Positions 36,763 to 48,360 of a stretch of 64,000 nucleotides of DNA are shown here, piece after piece (the stretch's first letter is position 1; every line of letters begins with the position of its first letter). Source of the DNA: Agrocybe praecox (taxonomy: Eukaryota > Basidiomycota > Agaricomycetes > Agaricales > Agrocybaceae); contig OZ024847.1 in the NCBI GenBank assembly GCA_964017145.1, positions 3,162,001 through 3,226,000 of the forward strand, written 5' to 3'. Both the position numbers and the translations under genes were made by a program. Under the pieces are notes generated by a model. That model made no database searches and had not been told where the DNA came from. It saw only the letters and a list, made by a program, of their open reading frames with translations.

Positions 36763-37954
36763 TCAGGGAGCTTTTGAATAGAGAATGTGGCCGTTCCTCG
36801 AGAACGTTTCCACCACCTTCTGGCCACCGTCAGCAGAAGCAAGCCAGCTCATAAATGCCTTGCATATGTCTGGATATGCAAGACCAGACTCTTTGCCTAA
36901 TACAGCATGAGCAGGGTTGAGCAGAAAGTCATCTTCATGCTCATCATGCCCGCGTTTGAATACTCGAAGTCCAGACTTTCTGTCTTCGGCAACGTCATTC
37001 CATATCCCTCTGTCGGTGAGCGTGTATTCGGATAAAAACGCGGCAGCTTCTAGTGCCTGTCGTGGAAATCGCGCATATTGATGGTACCACTTCGAATAAT
37101 CCATGGCCCATGGAATCTTTCGAAGGTCTACTATCAGCCACGCGCTTGTAACTGAGCGCGGATGGGTAGAGGCTTACTTGTCCGATTGTTGCGAATAGCA
37201 AGCTCTCTTTGATGTTAGTCGCGCTCTTATCGAATCGGGAAAGAAATCTTGTAGGTGGTCGGCTAACCGGCGGACGCTTTGCATTCAAGCAGAGAAGTTA
37301 GAATACTAAGTATATCTGCCAGAGGACAATCTTACCGCAATATCAGCATTCCCGCATGAGACGATCTTGTTAAACATCGTTAAGATATCATCATTTTCGT
37401 GGAGTTTGGCAGGGTTCGAACATGGTCCAACAAGATAAAAGTGATCCTAGTATGCGCGAATAGATTATTTATTTGCGTCATACCTTGAACTGAGAAAAAA
37501 AAAACTCACTCGAAAGGCGTATACAGACTGTATTGCATTGCCACTCGCTAGAGCTTGAGCTTCTGCTGCTGGGTTATAAGTGACTGCAATATCAACTTCT
37601 CCAGACGACATATACGAGATGCTCTCCGTTGTGTCTCCCAAATACCATGCCACCTGTTTGCCAATTGTCAAAATAGATAAAAGAGCCAGTCTTTCAACTT
37701 TTGATTACCTGGAAGGGATCAACACCTTGTGATTCGGTCATATATTGGATGAACGCATTCGCCCAAGCTCCAATCAAACCGACCTGCCCAGCTCCTCCAT
37801 TCGAGATACGCAAGCATACCCCGCGAGTCGCAGCACGGTCCCCGTAACCTCCATCGTAAATCGCCGCCGGTTGTAACTCTACCTTACATTCATCGATGGA
37901 TGTCCCATTTACAGGAGGGAGATATACGCCGTCGATGTCGTCGAAGACTGGCAT
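36763..37954 (-). CDS. Tungstate-binding-like periplasmic-type solute-binding protein
   Basis: Five exons: 37709-37954, 37510-37653, 37336-37446, 37178-37276, 36763-37116; 317 residues, all introns phase 0. The fold signature of the TupA-like/PBP-like family is visible: ISNGGAGQVGLIGAWANAF, VAWYLGDTTESISYMSSGEV with DIAVTYNPAAEAQAL, DHFYLVGPCSNPAKL, then FLSRFDKSATNIKESLL and WYHQYARFPRQALEAAAFL. In bacteria such proteins bind tungstate or molybdate for ABC import; fungal homologues exist but no fungal ABC importer partner is known, so the role is open. No secretion signal is seen at the chosen ATG. Possible ancient bacterial origin (inference). Confidence 0.8.
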
Positions 37955-38539
37955 GCTAGAAAGTGGGTCTTTCTTGTTCGGTTATGCTATAGGGGGATGT
38001 CAAGTACGCTGAGAAGGATGTTGGTCCTTAAGCCTTAATGCACATTAATATATGTAGATTACCGAATAAACATAATGAAAGCGGCCTCGTGTCTAGTCGG
38101 GTGGATCATAATGTTGAATGTTAAAATGAGAAAATCCGAGGAAGGAGGGTATATCAAGAGTATTTGGGGATCCTTGTGGGACACATTCGGCGCTGGTTTT
38201 CAACTATTTCTCCGTTCAACTTCGAAGTGGTGGTCTCTGGCGTTGGGCCAAAAAAAACTATCCAGAACCCCTCTGGAGCGATTATGCTGTCCTGACATCA
38301 TGTCCGTTCCTGCAGAATTAGGTTTGGTGCTAGAATATACTTATCCGGAGAAGCTTAGTGAATGAAGAAAGTGTGCATAATAAGCCTGGCCAGTCAATCC
38401 TGCAGGGACGTTAAGAAGGATGGCGTGGGGGGCGGCGTTCTATGACACGTGCCGTGCAAGGCATGTGGGCCCCAACATAAAATATTAGGGAGGATCGAAG
38501 TCGATTTCGTCAAATTAGATACAAGATATGCTTTCCTCC
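37955..38539. other. Intergenic
   Basis: 585 bp. An ATG-started plus frame at 38075-38365 (96 codons) has no recognised product and no nearby splice continuation. Otherwise nothing seen. Confidence 0.4.
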
Positions 38540-39754
38540 CTACTTCCGTTTCTTTTTCTTGGTAGAGGTTTCTGACGGTATACTGGGTCCACTTTCCGCG
38601 CGTATACGCTTCAGTTGTCCATCCGTTTCTTTGGTTTCTGTATCTACGTTTAGTTCTTCAGAAGCGGACGGGAAAACAATTTTGGGTTCCGATAGTACGG
38701 CACGATAGGTTTTTCGAGTTTCTGAAAGAAAGAAGGGATCGGTTAATAACTAACAATATATGTTGCGAATTTGCATCCTTACCTGCTCGTAGGATAAGTG
38801 ATTTCGGAGTTTTAGCTGATGCTTCATTAGCAGCATCTTGAGATAGACCCAGGACGGCGATACTAATTAAAAGATGAAGAGTAAGCGGAGAAAACTAACA
38901 ATAACGAGGAGAATTTACAGATTCGCCACGTCTCTAGGAGCTCGTACATCCGCATCGACAACAACCCCGCCGCTGATTATCAGCCCCTTCCCTTTCGACA
39001 CGCGAATCAGCTCACGGGTAGATGCCCACCAGTTACGCTTGGCCGATGGACCGTTTTCTGCTGCGTTGGCATCGACTAATGCAGCTTCACTTTCGCCACC
39101 CAATGCACCGACATAGTTGATCTCGAATACACCTCCATTTTTAATTGCTGTCCGGATGAGAGTATGCTTTAGGTGGTATGGGAGGCGAGGTAAGGTGAGT
39201 GGGAGAGATATTATGTGGGCTGTAAGTGGTGTTGGCAGACTGTGGGTCAGGCAAGCAAGAGAAAGTGTGTTGTGGGTAGTTGGGACGAGAGCGATCAAAT
39301 CATATCCGTTGAATAGGGAGGCGTTCGCGTTAATCTACACACATGGATCAGTCACCACTCCCATAGTATTTATACTATAGTACGTACGAGACCAAAACCC
39401 TTTTCGCTATCTGAGTCGAGGATTATAGTCAACCTTTTCAGGTATACAATCCCAGGTCGTGCGCGCAACCGGTTGATCAGACTTTCCAGATAATTTACAT
39501 GCGTCTTCGGGTCGACCTTTTTATGCACAGTCTGGGTAAATGCAATGACAGTATATCCTACTTGGAATTGTTCAGTGGGTTATCTGCTTCAAGAAACGCA
39601 AAATGGATTTACAATGAAATAACAGGTCGATGCGCGCTTCTATAGTGGCCAATTCAGCTGAAGTCCAGGTTATGCCTGCATCTTGCTTTCCCTTTTTTGA
39701 AACATTGAGCTTTTGCGTGGATTTTTGGATGGGAAAATTGAGGTCGAAGAACAT
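38540..39754 (-). CDS. RPP1: RNase P/MRP protein subunit Rpp1 (RPP30 family)
   Basis: Five exons: 39613-39754, 39388-39560, 38919-39334, 38783-38862, 38540-38721; 330 residues. Family features: start MFFDLNFPI, LGYTVIAFTQTVHKKV, RLTIILDSD, YDLIALVPTTHNTLSLACL, FEINYVGAL, KGLIISGGVVVDADVRAPRD and VANLIAVLGLS, running along the PHP-like TIM barrel of RPP30. The C-terminus ends in a Lys-rich nuclear-type signal (TKKKKRK). Rpp1 is a core protein of RNase P and RNase MRP, needed for tRNA 5' processing and rRNA maturation. It is transcribed divergently from the Sae2-like gene with 574 bp between start codons. The ATG at 39754 is chosen over an open frame extending upstream because MFFDLN is the family start. 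Confidence 0.95.
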
Positions 39755-40328
39755 GGAGACTTGGCCGTTGATAGAGTCTGAGTCGAGGCGATCAAGCCCA
39801 AGGTGACCGGAAGACTCAAAAGATAACGAACACATGGTGTCTGTCACGATATGGGCGATGTCACGGACGCGTTCGAACGCGTATAATAATTTTGGCAACG
39901 TCAGCGACTTGTTTACGAAATTCTACGAAAGGAACACTACACCCGCCAGAGATGCAGATTGCATAAGAAGACTTTCTGATGTTCATGACCGTTCCAAAAC
40001 CCATGTATCTAAGAGTAAGATTTTTGCAGACCGTCTTCAAGAGGAGGCCGTCATCGTTTATTGCGTATTCGCGTTCGTAAATTTTGTCTTTTAACCTTCC
40101 TTTCAAGAGTGAAAATTCAAAACAGACACAGTCGACTGCTTCAAGACGCGCACATGACTTGTTACATACTGCGTCACTGTATTGCGTCACGCGTCTCCTA
40201 AATCTCTTTTGTTGACAACACGGCGACACGACCCACTGAATACAACCCCTCAATTGTTTCTAAACCTCATCAAACACGCGCACTGTATGACCTAACATCA
40301 CCGTCATACAACTTTCACCAAGACATCT
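39755..40328. promoter_or_regulatory. Shared divergent promoter region, RPP1 and SAE2-like genes
   Basis: The 574 bp between the two start codons must hold both promoters. It contains several ACGCG/GCGCG-like strings around 39870-40280, resembling MCB-type cell-cycle elements; that reading is only suggestive. Confidence 0.35.
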
Positions 40329-42727
40329 ATGCCCTCAACGTACTCCAGTGCTCAATTGCGAGACAGAGATGAACATATTCACAAGCAATGCCAAGAACAA
40401 CTTCGCGCTCAAGAGGCACGATTCCAGCGCCTTAGATACTCTGCGGACGCTACGAACAAAAGCTTGTTTGACTTGCAATACCGCGCTAGACGACTTGCAG
40501 AGTCCTTAGGCTACATTGACATTGCCGATGCACAGATCGCCATAGACTCTTCCGAATATGCATTGACATATCAAGAATGCTTTGAGCGCCTTCAAATGTT
40601 AGAGCCAGAACTATCCCTGGAGAAAAAGGAGTCGGAGCTAGCGAGAGTGACACTGCAGAAAATAGAAAAGGAGAAGCGGATGGCTGATGCTCAGTTGAGG
40701 TTTGTGACTTTCTTGGTGTGATACAATTTTGAGGTCTTCCTCATGAACCATATAGGGAGCTGCAGAACAGATACGACGAACTGTTGAATATTAAACAGCG
40801 CGCATCAGAGCGGTACAAATCCGATTATAAAAAGTGGAAGAACTTCTATAATTCCACCTTTTCTGATGATCCCGCGGATAGAAAGCAAGAGTTGCAGCCA
40901 GGAATTACTTCCCAAGAAAGAAAGAAACGAGAGGGAATTCTACAGCGCAAGAGGGAGCGATTGATAGCAGGCAATTTTGCTGCAAGCATCGAGCCCTGTG
41001 GGTTTGTTATTTTATCACTATCTATCATAGTTAGCTTATGCAACAAGCAGGGGACGAATCGAGCCCACAATGGATTTCCGCTCTTAGTCGTGGCGAGAAA
41101 GATAATGATAAGGAGAACGAAGAAACTCCCATGCCGCCGTCCAAGAAGCGGCGACTTGATTCTGAAAACTCCCAGTCACCCTCAAAGCAAGCTAGATCCC
41201 CAGTGAAACCGAGACTTCCGGTGCAACCTCTTCGTGATAGTTTGTTAAGATCTGTCACCAATATAACTGCACCTTCAGCATCCCCAACTGTATTTCTCGA
41301 CAAGAACGATCAATCTACAAGAACACCTACTCCACTCGCTTTTCGTCCTTTACCCGACGACGTTTTTATTAAAAGGGAACCTTCGTAAGCACTTTCTAGC
41401 AGTAAAAGACTGGACCGTTGGCTGACTGATGAGCAGTTCCACACCTAGTCCAGGCCATGCACTTAAACTAGATGATACCCCAAGGAGCTCTCCGCTCTCA
41501 CAATCTCGTATACCAGGATCATTATCTTCAGATACAGAAGATGATTCACAAGGTATGAATATGTGCATAGACATCTTCCGAAAGACGCGGGCTGAATTGT
41601 TTAACAGCTATCTACGTGCCTGGAACTGACGCACGCACCGGGAAGCCTATCGTGTTTCTAGTCCCTGCGCCACCTCCTACAGCTGGTCCCAGCAAATATG
41701 GTGGCCTTCTACCTACTGCCACACCTCATAATATTCGTCTGACCCTCAATTTCCCGCAAGCAACTCCAGATAAAGAACCCATAAGTAACTTGTCAAAGTC
41801 TAAGGCGCTCCCGCTGTTCACACCTGCGACCAAGGAGTTAAGTGATGTCGCTTCTAGGCGAAAATATGAAGAGAATAAGGATACTCTTGAGGAACCGACA
41901 TCAGGAGAGACATCATCAGCTGCCTTGAAACCGCGCTTGAAAACCTTCTCCTCTGTTTCTGCAAAGGGAAAAGAAAGAGAACTTCCTGTTGGTGCTACAA
42001 CGCCATTGATGAATAGGACTACGAACCAAACACGACTGGACGATTATTCGACCTTCAAGGGGCGAGGGCGATATGGGAAACAAACTGGGGCTCAGGACAT
42101 GTATGTTTTTGTTTCATTCATTCTGGTTGCATTGGTCGCTGAAGCCAATTCATTTAGGACTTCAATAAATGCCATATATGCGATCAACCCGACCCATAAT
42201 GGAGGCCTTGACTACCAGTATGACGAAGTTGTGAGAAATCGAGAAGATAGGCACAAAATGGACGCCTCGGATTGCGAATGTTGTCGAGAGGTAAGATTGC
42301 ATTCCGAGTCAGCGGAAACATCTACCTTGATTGACCTGATTGTTACCAGTATTACAAAAGTGTTGGGCCTCTTCCAGCCAGATTGCAGCAGCCTTTATGG
42401 GGTTCTCCTCCTGCAACACCGGCTAAGCCGTGCCTACGCCATTCCCACTCTCCTGAAGGTATCAACCGAAACCATTCCAAAAACCAACATGTTGGCTCCA
42501 GGTCCGTGCCTAGACAGTCAGAGATCGAGTCGCACAAAAAAGCGATATCTAGACACCGACATACATGGGATCGAGCTGCCACTCCGCCGGGATATTGGGA
42601 CATAGGATTCCCAAACACGCAGGAAGTTGGGGATATCAATGAAAAGGCGAAAGAAATGCATAAACGGAAGAAGGACCAGGTAGATAGGGAGGCTGCGCAT
42701 GAGGGTGGTCGGTACCGAAGGAAGTAA
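40329..42727 (+). CDS. SAE2: Sae2/Ctp1/CtIP-family DNA-end resection factor
   Basis: Seven exons: 40329-40699, 40756-40997, 41051-41384, 41437-41552, 41608-42100, 42158-42290, 42350-42727; 688 residues. The N-terminal ~200 residues form a long coiled coil (LQNRYDELLNIKQRASERYK), the expected tetramerisation region. The middle is disordered and rich in SP/TP sites (ENSQSPSKQARSPVK), as expected for CDK control. The C-terminal family core is unmistakable: SDCECCREYYKSVGPLP with the CxxC at about 558-561, and SRHRHTWDRAATPPGYWDIG at about 631-650, followed by FPNTQEV. Such proteins activate the Mre11-Rad50-Nbs1/Xrs2 nuclease to open protein-blocked double-strand breaks. The second donor is placed at GTGGGT (40998) because only this keeps the frame. 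Confidence 0.95.
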
Positions 42728-43659
42728 CTTCCTTCTCTGTGGTGATTGTCATTTGACTCGCCGCTTTCGAAATGGTTTTTGGTTTTCTTGGTGGTTGAGA
42801 GGCGGTGAGTGAAGCAAGCAGAGATGATTGATAAGCGCTGATAAGTGAACTAGTGACATCCTATATTACATATGTGCTATCAATCACTGATATTTTCATA
42901 TTCAAAACACGTATATCCAGTAGTGTATGACGACACCAATGAAGCTGGTTTGCCGTCAGGCCTTCGGGGCTCGTCGTTCCGAATTTTGACACCGGTGACA
43001 AGGTCGGTGTCAACTGGGTCATCCATTTCTTCCATTCTGGTACATATGTAAGACGGGAAACCTTTTTTTACCTTCCTTGCAATCAGCGCAACAATGTACA
43101 GGAACACCCAACATCGCTTTTTTTTTGTTGTTTCAACCAGATTATGGAAACTTAGGCAGCTTATGTAGCAAGCGCGTACCGGCAGCCGATGTCCGCTAAC
43201 GGTCGCACCCACGCCGATGCACAGCCACCTTCAGATACATCTGAACATTTTTTCCCTCCGTGTTTTCGGTACTTTCCAGTTATTAAACTATGCGATAGTG
43301 CCAACTCATAAAGAATTTTCCGCATTCTTCTTTACAGGTCAAAAGAGTGAACTGGAGGCCTATAAAATGGATTTCTTTGTCTCTGGAATGACTCATGTGT
43401 GATTCGTTAGACCGACGCAAAACGGACTGTTACTGGCATATCGGCTTCGGCGATCATGGCGCAGGCAATACAATCTCGCGATTGACCCACACTCTCCAAT
43501 GTTTTGCACATGCAATAGGTCGCCAACTACATACATACAATCGATCTTTGTCAACACTTCGGTTATTCAACACAGTCTTACCCGTGTAATCGGTTGTGCA
43601 GTTTTTTTGGAAACCATAAATATGTTTCATTCGTGATTTTGAAGGGGACCATTTCGCCA
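42728..43659. other. Intergenic region upstream of the MFS gene
   Basis: About 0.9 kb. A minus-strand open frame (42880-43212) has an ATG only for its last 51 codons (from 43035); it is not recognised. Nothing else supported. Confidence 0.4.
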
Positions 43660-45904
43660 ATGTCTCAACCCAATCCTCCGCCACCCATAGAAGGACCGAC
43701 CTCTACTCGTTCTTCTTTCACTATTCTGGAACCAGGAACGGCTACGCAGACACATCTTGGCTCGTCTCCGTTATCAGACTCGCTTGAAGAAGTCACGTCC
43801 AGAGGCGAAGAATTAATCGAACGTTATGGCGCAGATGAACCTGCAGATCCACCTCCTAAACCTGAAATTTTTAGAGGAGGTTCCTTACCTCCAGCACCCA
43901 CCATTGATGTTAATTTAGTTACTTGGGACGGGCCAAACGACCCCAACAACCCGCAGAATTGGTCCACCTCGCGAAAATGGGTTATAACCTTGGTGGCCAT
44001 TGTAATGACAGTAAATGTGTTAGTGGAATTTTTTATATTGATGTGGCTTTTCATATCTCATACAGTCTCTAAAGTACCTTTGCATCGTCCGCACCCTCAT
44101 CGGCTACAACCAAGCTGATTGCTGAATTTGGCATCGAGAGAGAAGTATCATATTTGGTGACTACTTCATTCTTGCTTGGATATGTATTCGGGGTACGTTT
44201 TCTTCTTTTAAAACATTTTGTATACCCGAACTCAACCAAGTAGCCTCTATTCTGGGGACCAGGTAGTGAGCTTGTCGGTCGCAGACCAATTTTCCTCGGA
44301 GCAATGGTTCTCTATACCCTCTTTATTCTGGGGCAAGCACTCGCACCAAATATCGAAACCCTTCTCGTTACAAGATTTTTCTCTGGTTTCTTCGCTGTTG
44401 CCCCCTTAACAAACTCTGGAGGTATGATCCAGCATCTCCTATTACCAGTCTTATTTCTAACTCGTCTTCCACAGGTCTCATTGCTGACGTTTGGTCCGCC
44501 ATGGGCCGTGGTCCTGCCACGAGTCTGTTTACAGCGAGTGTTTTCCTTGGTCCCGTACTCGGTCCCATCATTTCTGGATAGTGCGTATTGTTTTCGCTGA
44601 GTTGAGTCCCGTCATTAACCTAAAAACGTCTTCCAGCATCGTCGAAAGCCACCACGTTACCTGGAGATGGGTGTTTTGGGTCATGTTCATCTTTGCAGGC
44701 ACATGTACTCTTGTCGCTTCTATACTTCTTCCGGAAACATACGCTCCAGTTCTCCTTCAGAAGAAGGTTCAACGGCTCCGAAAGGAAGATCCGGTTGGTA
44801 GCAAGTATCTTTATGCCGAGCACGAGAAACAGGACTGGTCCTTCAAGGGTGTTGTGCACCGCACTCTATTCAGGCCTTTCATCATGCTCTCAAAAGAACC
44901 AATTCTTATCTTGATCACCCTCTATCTCTCGGTCGTATATGGACTGCTGTATGCTTGTTAGTATTGATCGATATCCATACCTCCTGCCATTGCTGATGCT
45001 TATTTTCTTTCCTATGCAGTGTTCCAAGCTTTCCCCATCATCTTCGTTGTTAAAAGGGACTTTACGACGGCACATGATGGTTTAATGTTCATCGGTGTCG
45101 GAATTGGAACAACTCTTGGATCGATCATCAATCTGAGGGCGACTGCGCATTATCCCCAGTTGATTGAGAAGTGGAAAGGTTTCCCTCCTCCCGAAGACAG
45201 GTTGTACGCAGCCATGATAGGTAGTCCGCTTCTAGTTATTGGAATATTCTGGATGGGCTGGACGGGCGAGTATGCCAGCATCCCCTGGTACGTTCCAGGA
45301 CTCAGCACTATCGTCGTCGGAACAGGCATCAGTTTGATTTTCATGGCGTTTTTGGTACGCATTTTATATTCTGAGGTTCTGTGTATACGATTTGCTCATT
45401 ACGATTTTATTGTAACAGAGTTACCTCGTGGACACATACTTGTGAGCAATATCATTTTTCTTCACGCGTCGTTTCGTGTCTGACTGCTTTTCTTTTTTCT
45501 TTTTTTTTCAGAATGTACAGCGCATCTGCCTTTGCCGCAAACACGGTCATCCGATCAGCAGTAGCAGCAGCATTCCCTCTCTTCACTGTTCAGATGTTCA
45601 CCAATGTAAGGTCGCTAATTCGTACCTCGCTTACGAATCTCTAACCTCTTTTTAGTTGGGCGTCAACTGGGCATGCACTCTCTTGGGATGCATTAGTTTG
45701 CTATTCGTTCCATGCCCATTTTTGTTTTACAAATATGGATCTCGAATTCGTGGACACAGCACGTTCGCTCCTTGTATCGTGAGTGGCTTTGTACTATATC
45801 CGCATCAATGTGCGAGTTTATTCAACATTATCGCACAGGATCTGAAAATTGCTGCCAGCTTCAAGGCTGCCGCAGAACAAGAGAAAGGGAATACAACAGT
45901 ATAA
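43660..45904 (+). CDS. Major facilitator superfamily transporter, DHA1-like drug/polyamine type
   Basis: Ten exons: 43660-44018, 44075-44192, 44244-44421, 44475-44580, 44637-44956, 45020-45354, 45419-45441, 45512-45605, 45656-45778, 45839-45904; 573 residues. Family hallmarks: WDGPNDPNNPQNWSTSRKW before helix 1, ATKLIAEFGIEREVSYLVTT, FWGPGSELVGRRPIFLG (motif A-like), SGLIADVWSAMGRGPA, LGPVLGPIISG (antiporter motif C) and WRWVFWVMFIFAGT. Twelve membrane helices can be traced. Members export drugs or polyamines by proton antiport at the plasma membrane; the substrate is not predictable. One 23-nt microexon is present. The N-terminus is long, acidic and cytosolic. Confidence 0.93.
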
Positions 45905-46475
45905 ACCTCCACACTCATTTGACCATCTGCCCTATTTTCTTCTTACTGCATCATCGTTATACTCCTGGAATAATTATTGGTTGCTGACATTGGCATCCTC
46001 ACGCACTGGCATTTTCTCATCCCGACATTCCCATTTTTAAAAACTCACGATTTTCCCCAACTGCATACTATATCGCATGTCATTTACCACCATAGACTTT
46101 TTTTCTTGCACACCTTTTTCATGCACCCTCACTGGTATATTGTCGCCATCTTCGCTTGGTTTTCTTATTTTTATCATCTTCATGTTCTTCTCATGCTTCT
46201 GCCTTCCCTACTTCTTACCCCCTGACTGAATCACATCTGCTTCCATAGAATTCATTGTGTCATTAATACCGCATTTGTACAGTCATCGCAACATTATAAG
46301 TATCCAATATACTTTATTGAATAATGTCTGCAAAGCAGCTTCTGAACTCAACGTGACCTTGAAAAATCCTTGATCAAATGGTTAAACAACCTTGAACCCA
46401 ATTATCTTCATTTCCCCCAACAAACCCTTTTGTTTTTATCACGAAAACGTTATTCGCGTTACGGAAGATATACAT
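45905..46475. other. Intergenic
   Basis: CT-rich tracts after the MFS stop, then the leader of the next gene. No supported ORF. Confidence 0.5.
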
Positions 46476-47791
46476 ATGTCTGCCAAAGAGTTTTATCAAG
46501 CTAACATTCGGCCAATGCCAGTACTGGGGGATGTACCTCCTGAAATATGGGCGACGATAATCGAGCACGCCGCAGAAGTTGACCATGATGACTCATGCGC
46601 TTCACCCAACCCTATGGACTTCATCGCAGACATCGATCGAGGCTACCGAAGGGCATTGCGGAGTGCGCTGGTATGTAATTGCCTCGTGTACTTTAAGGAT
46701 CGCGTTGTTTGAAGGTGCATACTAAACAGGTAACGCGACGATATCTTGTGCGTGTCAGTAAAGCGTGGTACGTCATGGCAGCTCCCTTTCTATACCAACA
46801 TGTCATCTTGGGCAGAGCAAGATGCATTGCGCCTTTGTCCGAAGCCTTGATGAAGTCTCGACAACAGGCCCAAGTCTCACCAGAAGGAAGACGCGCTTCA
46901 GGATGGTGGACCAAAAGACTGGACGTCTGCATTCGCGATGCCATAGAGAATGATTACGAAACCTTTTCCGCGCTAGGGGTAATCTTCTCATGTTTAGGAA
47001 ATTTGGAGATGATTACATTCTCTGCTCTATATGATAATTTTCGAAGGAAAATACTCCCGCCTAAAGTTCTGGACTCTCTTTCTTGCGTGGATTCTCTTAG
47101 AGTCGTACATTGGCACACTCCTACTCTTCTGCCCACACCAGACGCTTGGACAGCCTTGCTAGAGCGACATAAACATCTCGATTCCATCAAATCTACTGTC
47201 ACGATAACACGCGACGTGAGCCTAAACTCTTTGAAGACGATTTATCATAGGTCGAGCGACGCAGCGCACAAATTAATTACGCCCTTTCTCACGCAGGTGA
47301 TGTTGGACAGCGGCGTAGCAGGCCTTTCGAGATTTGGTCTATGTACCTTCTTTACAGATAAAGGCACCCAGCTTTCTCTCGTGGAGATAAAATGCACAGA
47401 GCACAAAACCGGATTTGTTGACCCCTTTGTAAACATTCTCCACGAGATCAGACACCACTGCGACAACCTTACCCAAATAAATCTCAGGTTCTCGGATTGG
47501 AATGTCCTTCAGTCTAATTCCTTTCTCAGCCTTCCTGAGCGGGTGCTTGTGCTCGGTATAACAGTGGAATGTTTCCAAATTTCCCAAGGCGCAACACGGC
47601 TCCTATTTTTCTACTCTCTTCCCAACTTGGTACAAACCAACCCGAAGCTGAAGGTCATTCAATTCTTGAATAGCAACAATTTACATGCACTGCGGAAACA
47701 TGCAAACGCATTTGACAAGGGCGTAAAGGAGCTTATGAGATATGTGACCGTAAAAGACTTCAGCGGGAGTAGTCTTTCGATCTCGGGGTGA
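46476..47791 (+). CDS. F-box-like protein of an Agaricomycete family
   Basis: Two exons, 46476-46670 and 46730-47791, phase 0, 418 residues. The N-terminus has a degenerate F-box-like motif (LGDVPPEIWATIIEHAAEV), followed after the intron by RYLVRVSKAWYVMAAPFLYQ, the second half of the same motif in this family. The remainder is LRR-like without a strict repeat (LGNLEMITFSALYD, LDSLSCVDSLRVVHWHT, LKTIYHRSSD). Probably an SCF substrate receptor; target unknown. The open frame begins upstream, but the first convincing ATG is MSAKEFYQ at 46476. Confidence 0.75.
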
Positions 47792-48360
47792 TGGCTATAT
47801 GCCCAAGAAACGTGGTACTTGTTGCATAAACACCGAACTTATGTCGTTATTCAGAAGTATGTAAGGTATTCTTCGCATATCTTTAACACTCACATAATCA
47901 TTTTCGCTGATTTATTAGCATAGCCTTGCTTTAGGTTCTTGGCATCTAAATATACGCAAGCGAACCTCATAATGTGTTTGCTTTTTCGTCCATGTCGAAC
48001 CTACTGCCCACAATAATCAAACTGTCATATCATGTATTGTGCATTCCTTGTGAAGTCGGGTTTTTTTTACATCTGGGAATCTATGCTGATCCATAATTGA
48101 TCATATCTCCCACACAGTTACGTAGGCCAACTTCTCCATTGCTTGCTAGCGCTTAGAATTGGGGTTACAGATCAGCTACGTAATTCATTTGATTCAGTTT
48201 CAACGTGTCTTTTCTTCCCTCGACCGACGACCGATTCAATCGCAATACAAACGAACGACCCTGGCCGGTCATAAGTGCTTAAAACCAAGATGTTTCGACT
48301 ACCAAAAGTTTTCCACTGCTTCGTCTTCCACCGCCAGCACGTCCATGCAAAGACGTAATT
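47792..48360. other. Intergenic
   Basis: AT-rich 569 bp; nothing recognised. Confidence 0.5.

Noticed and set aside
36561..37104. Minus frame 36561-36842 overlapping the last exon of the tungstate-binding-like gene
   Set aside because: Another frame of the same strand; the spliced gene explains the region.
38075..38365. Plus frame of 96 codons between the tungstate-binding-like and Rpp1 genes
   Set aside because: Low-complexity, no family and no splice continuation; chance length.
42880..43212. Minus frame of 110 codons before the MFS gene
   Set aside because: Only the last 51 codons follow an ATG; a possible GT-AG pair upstream gives no continuous frame.
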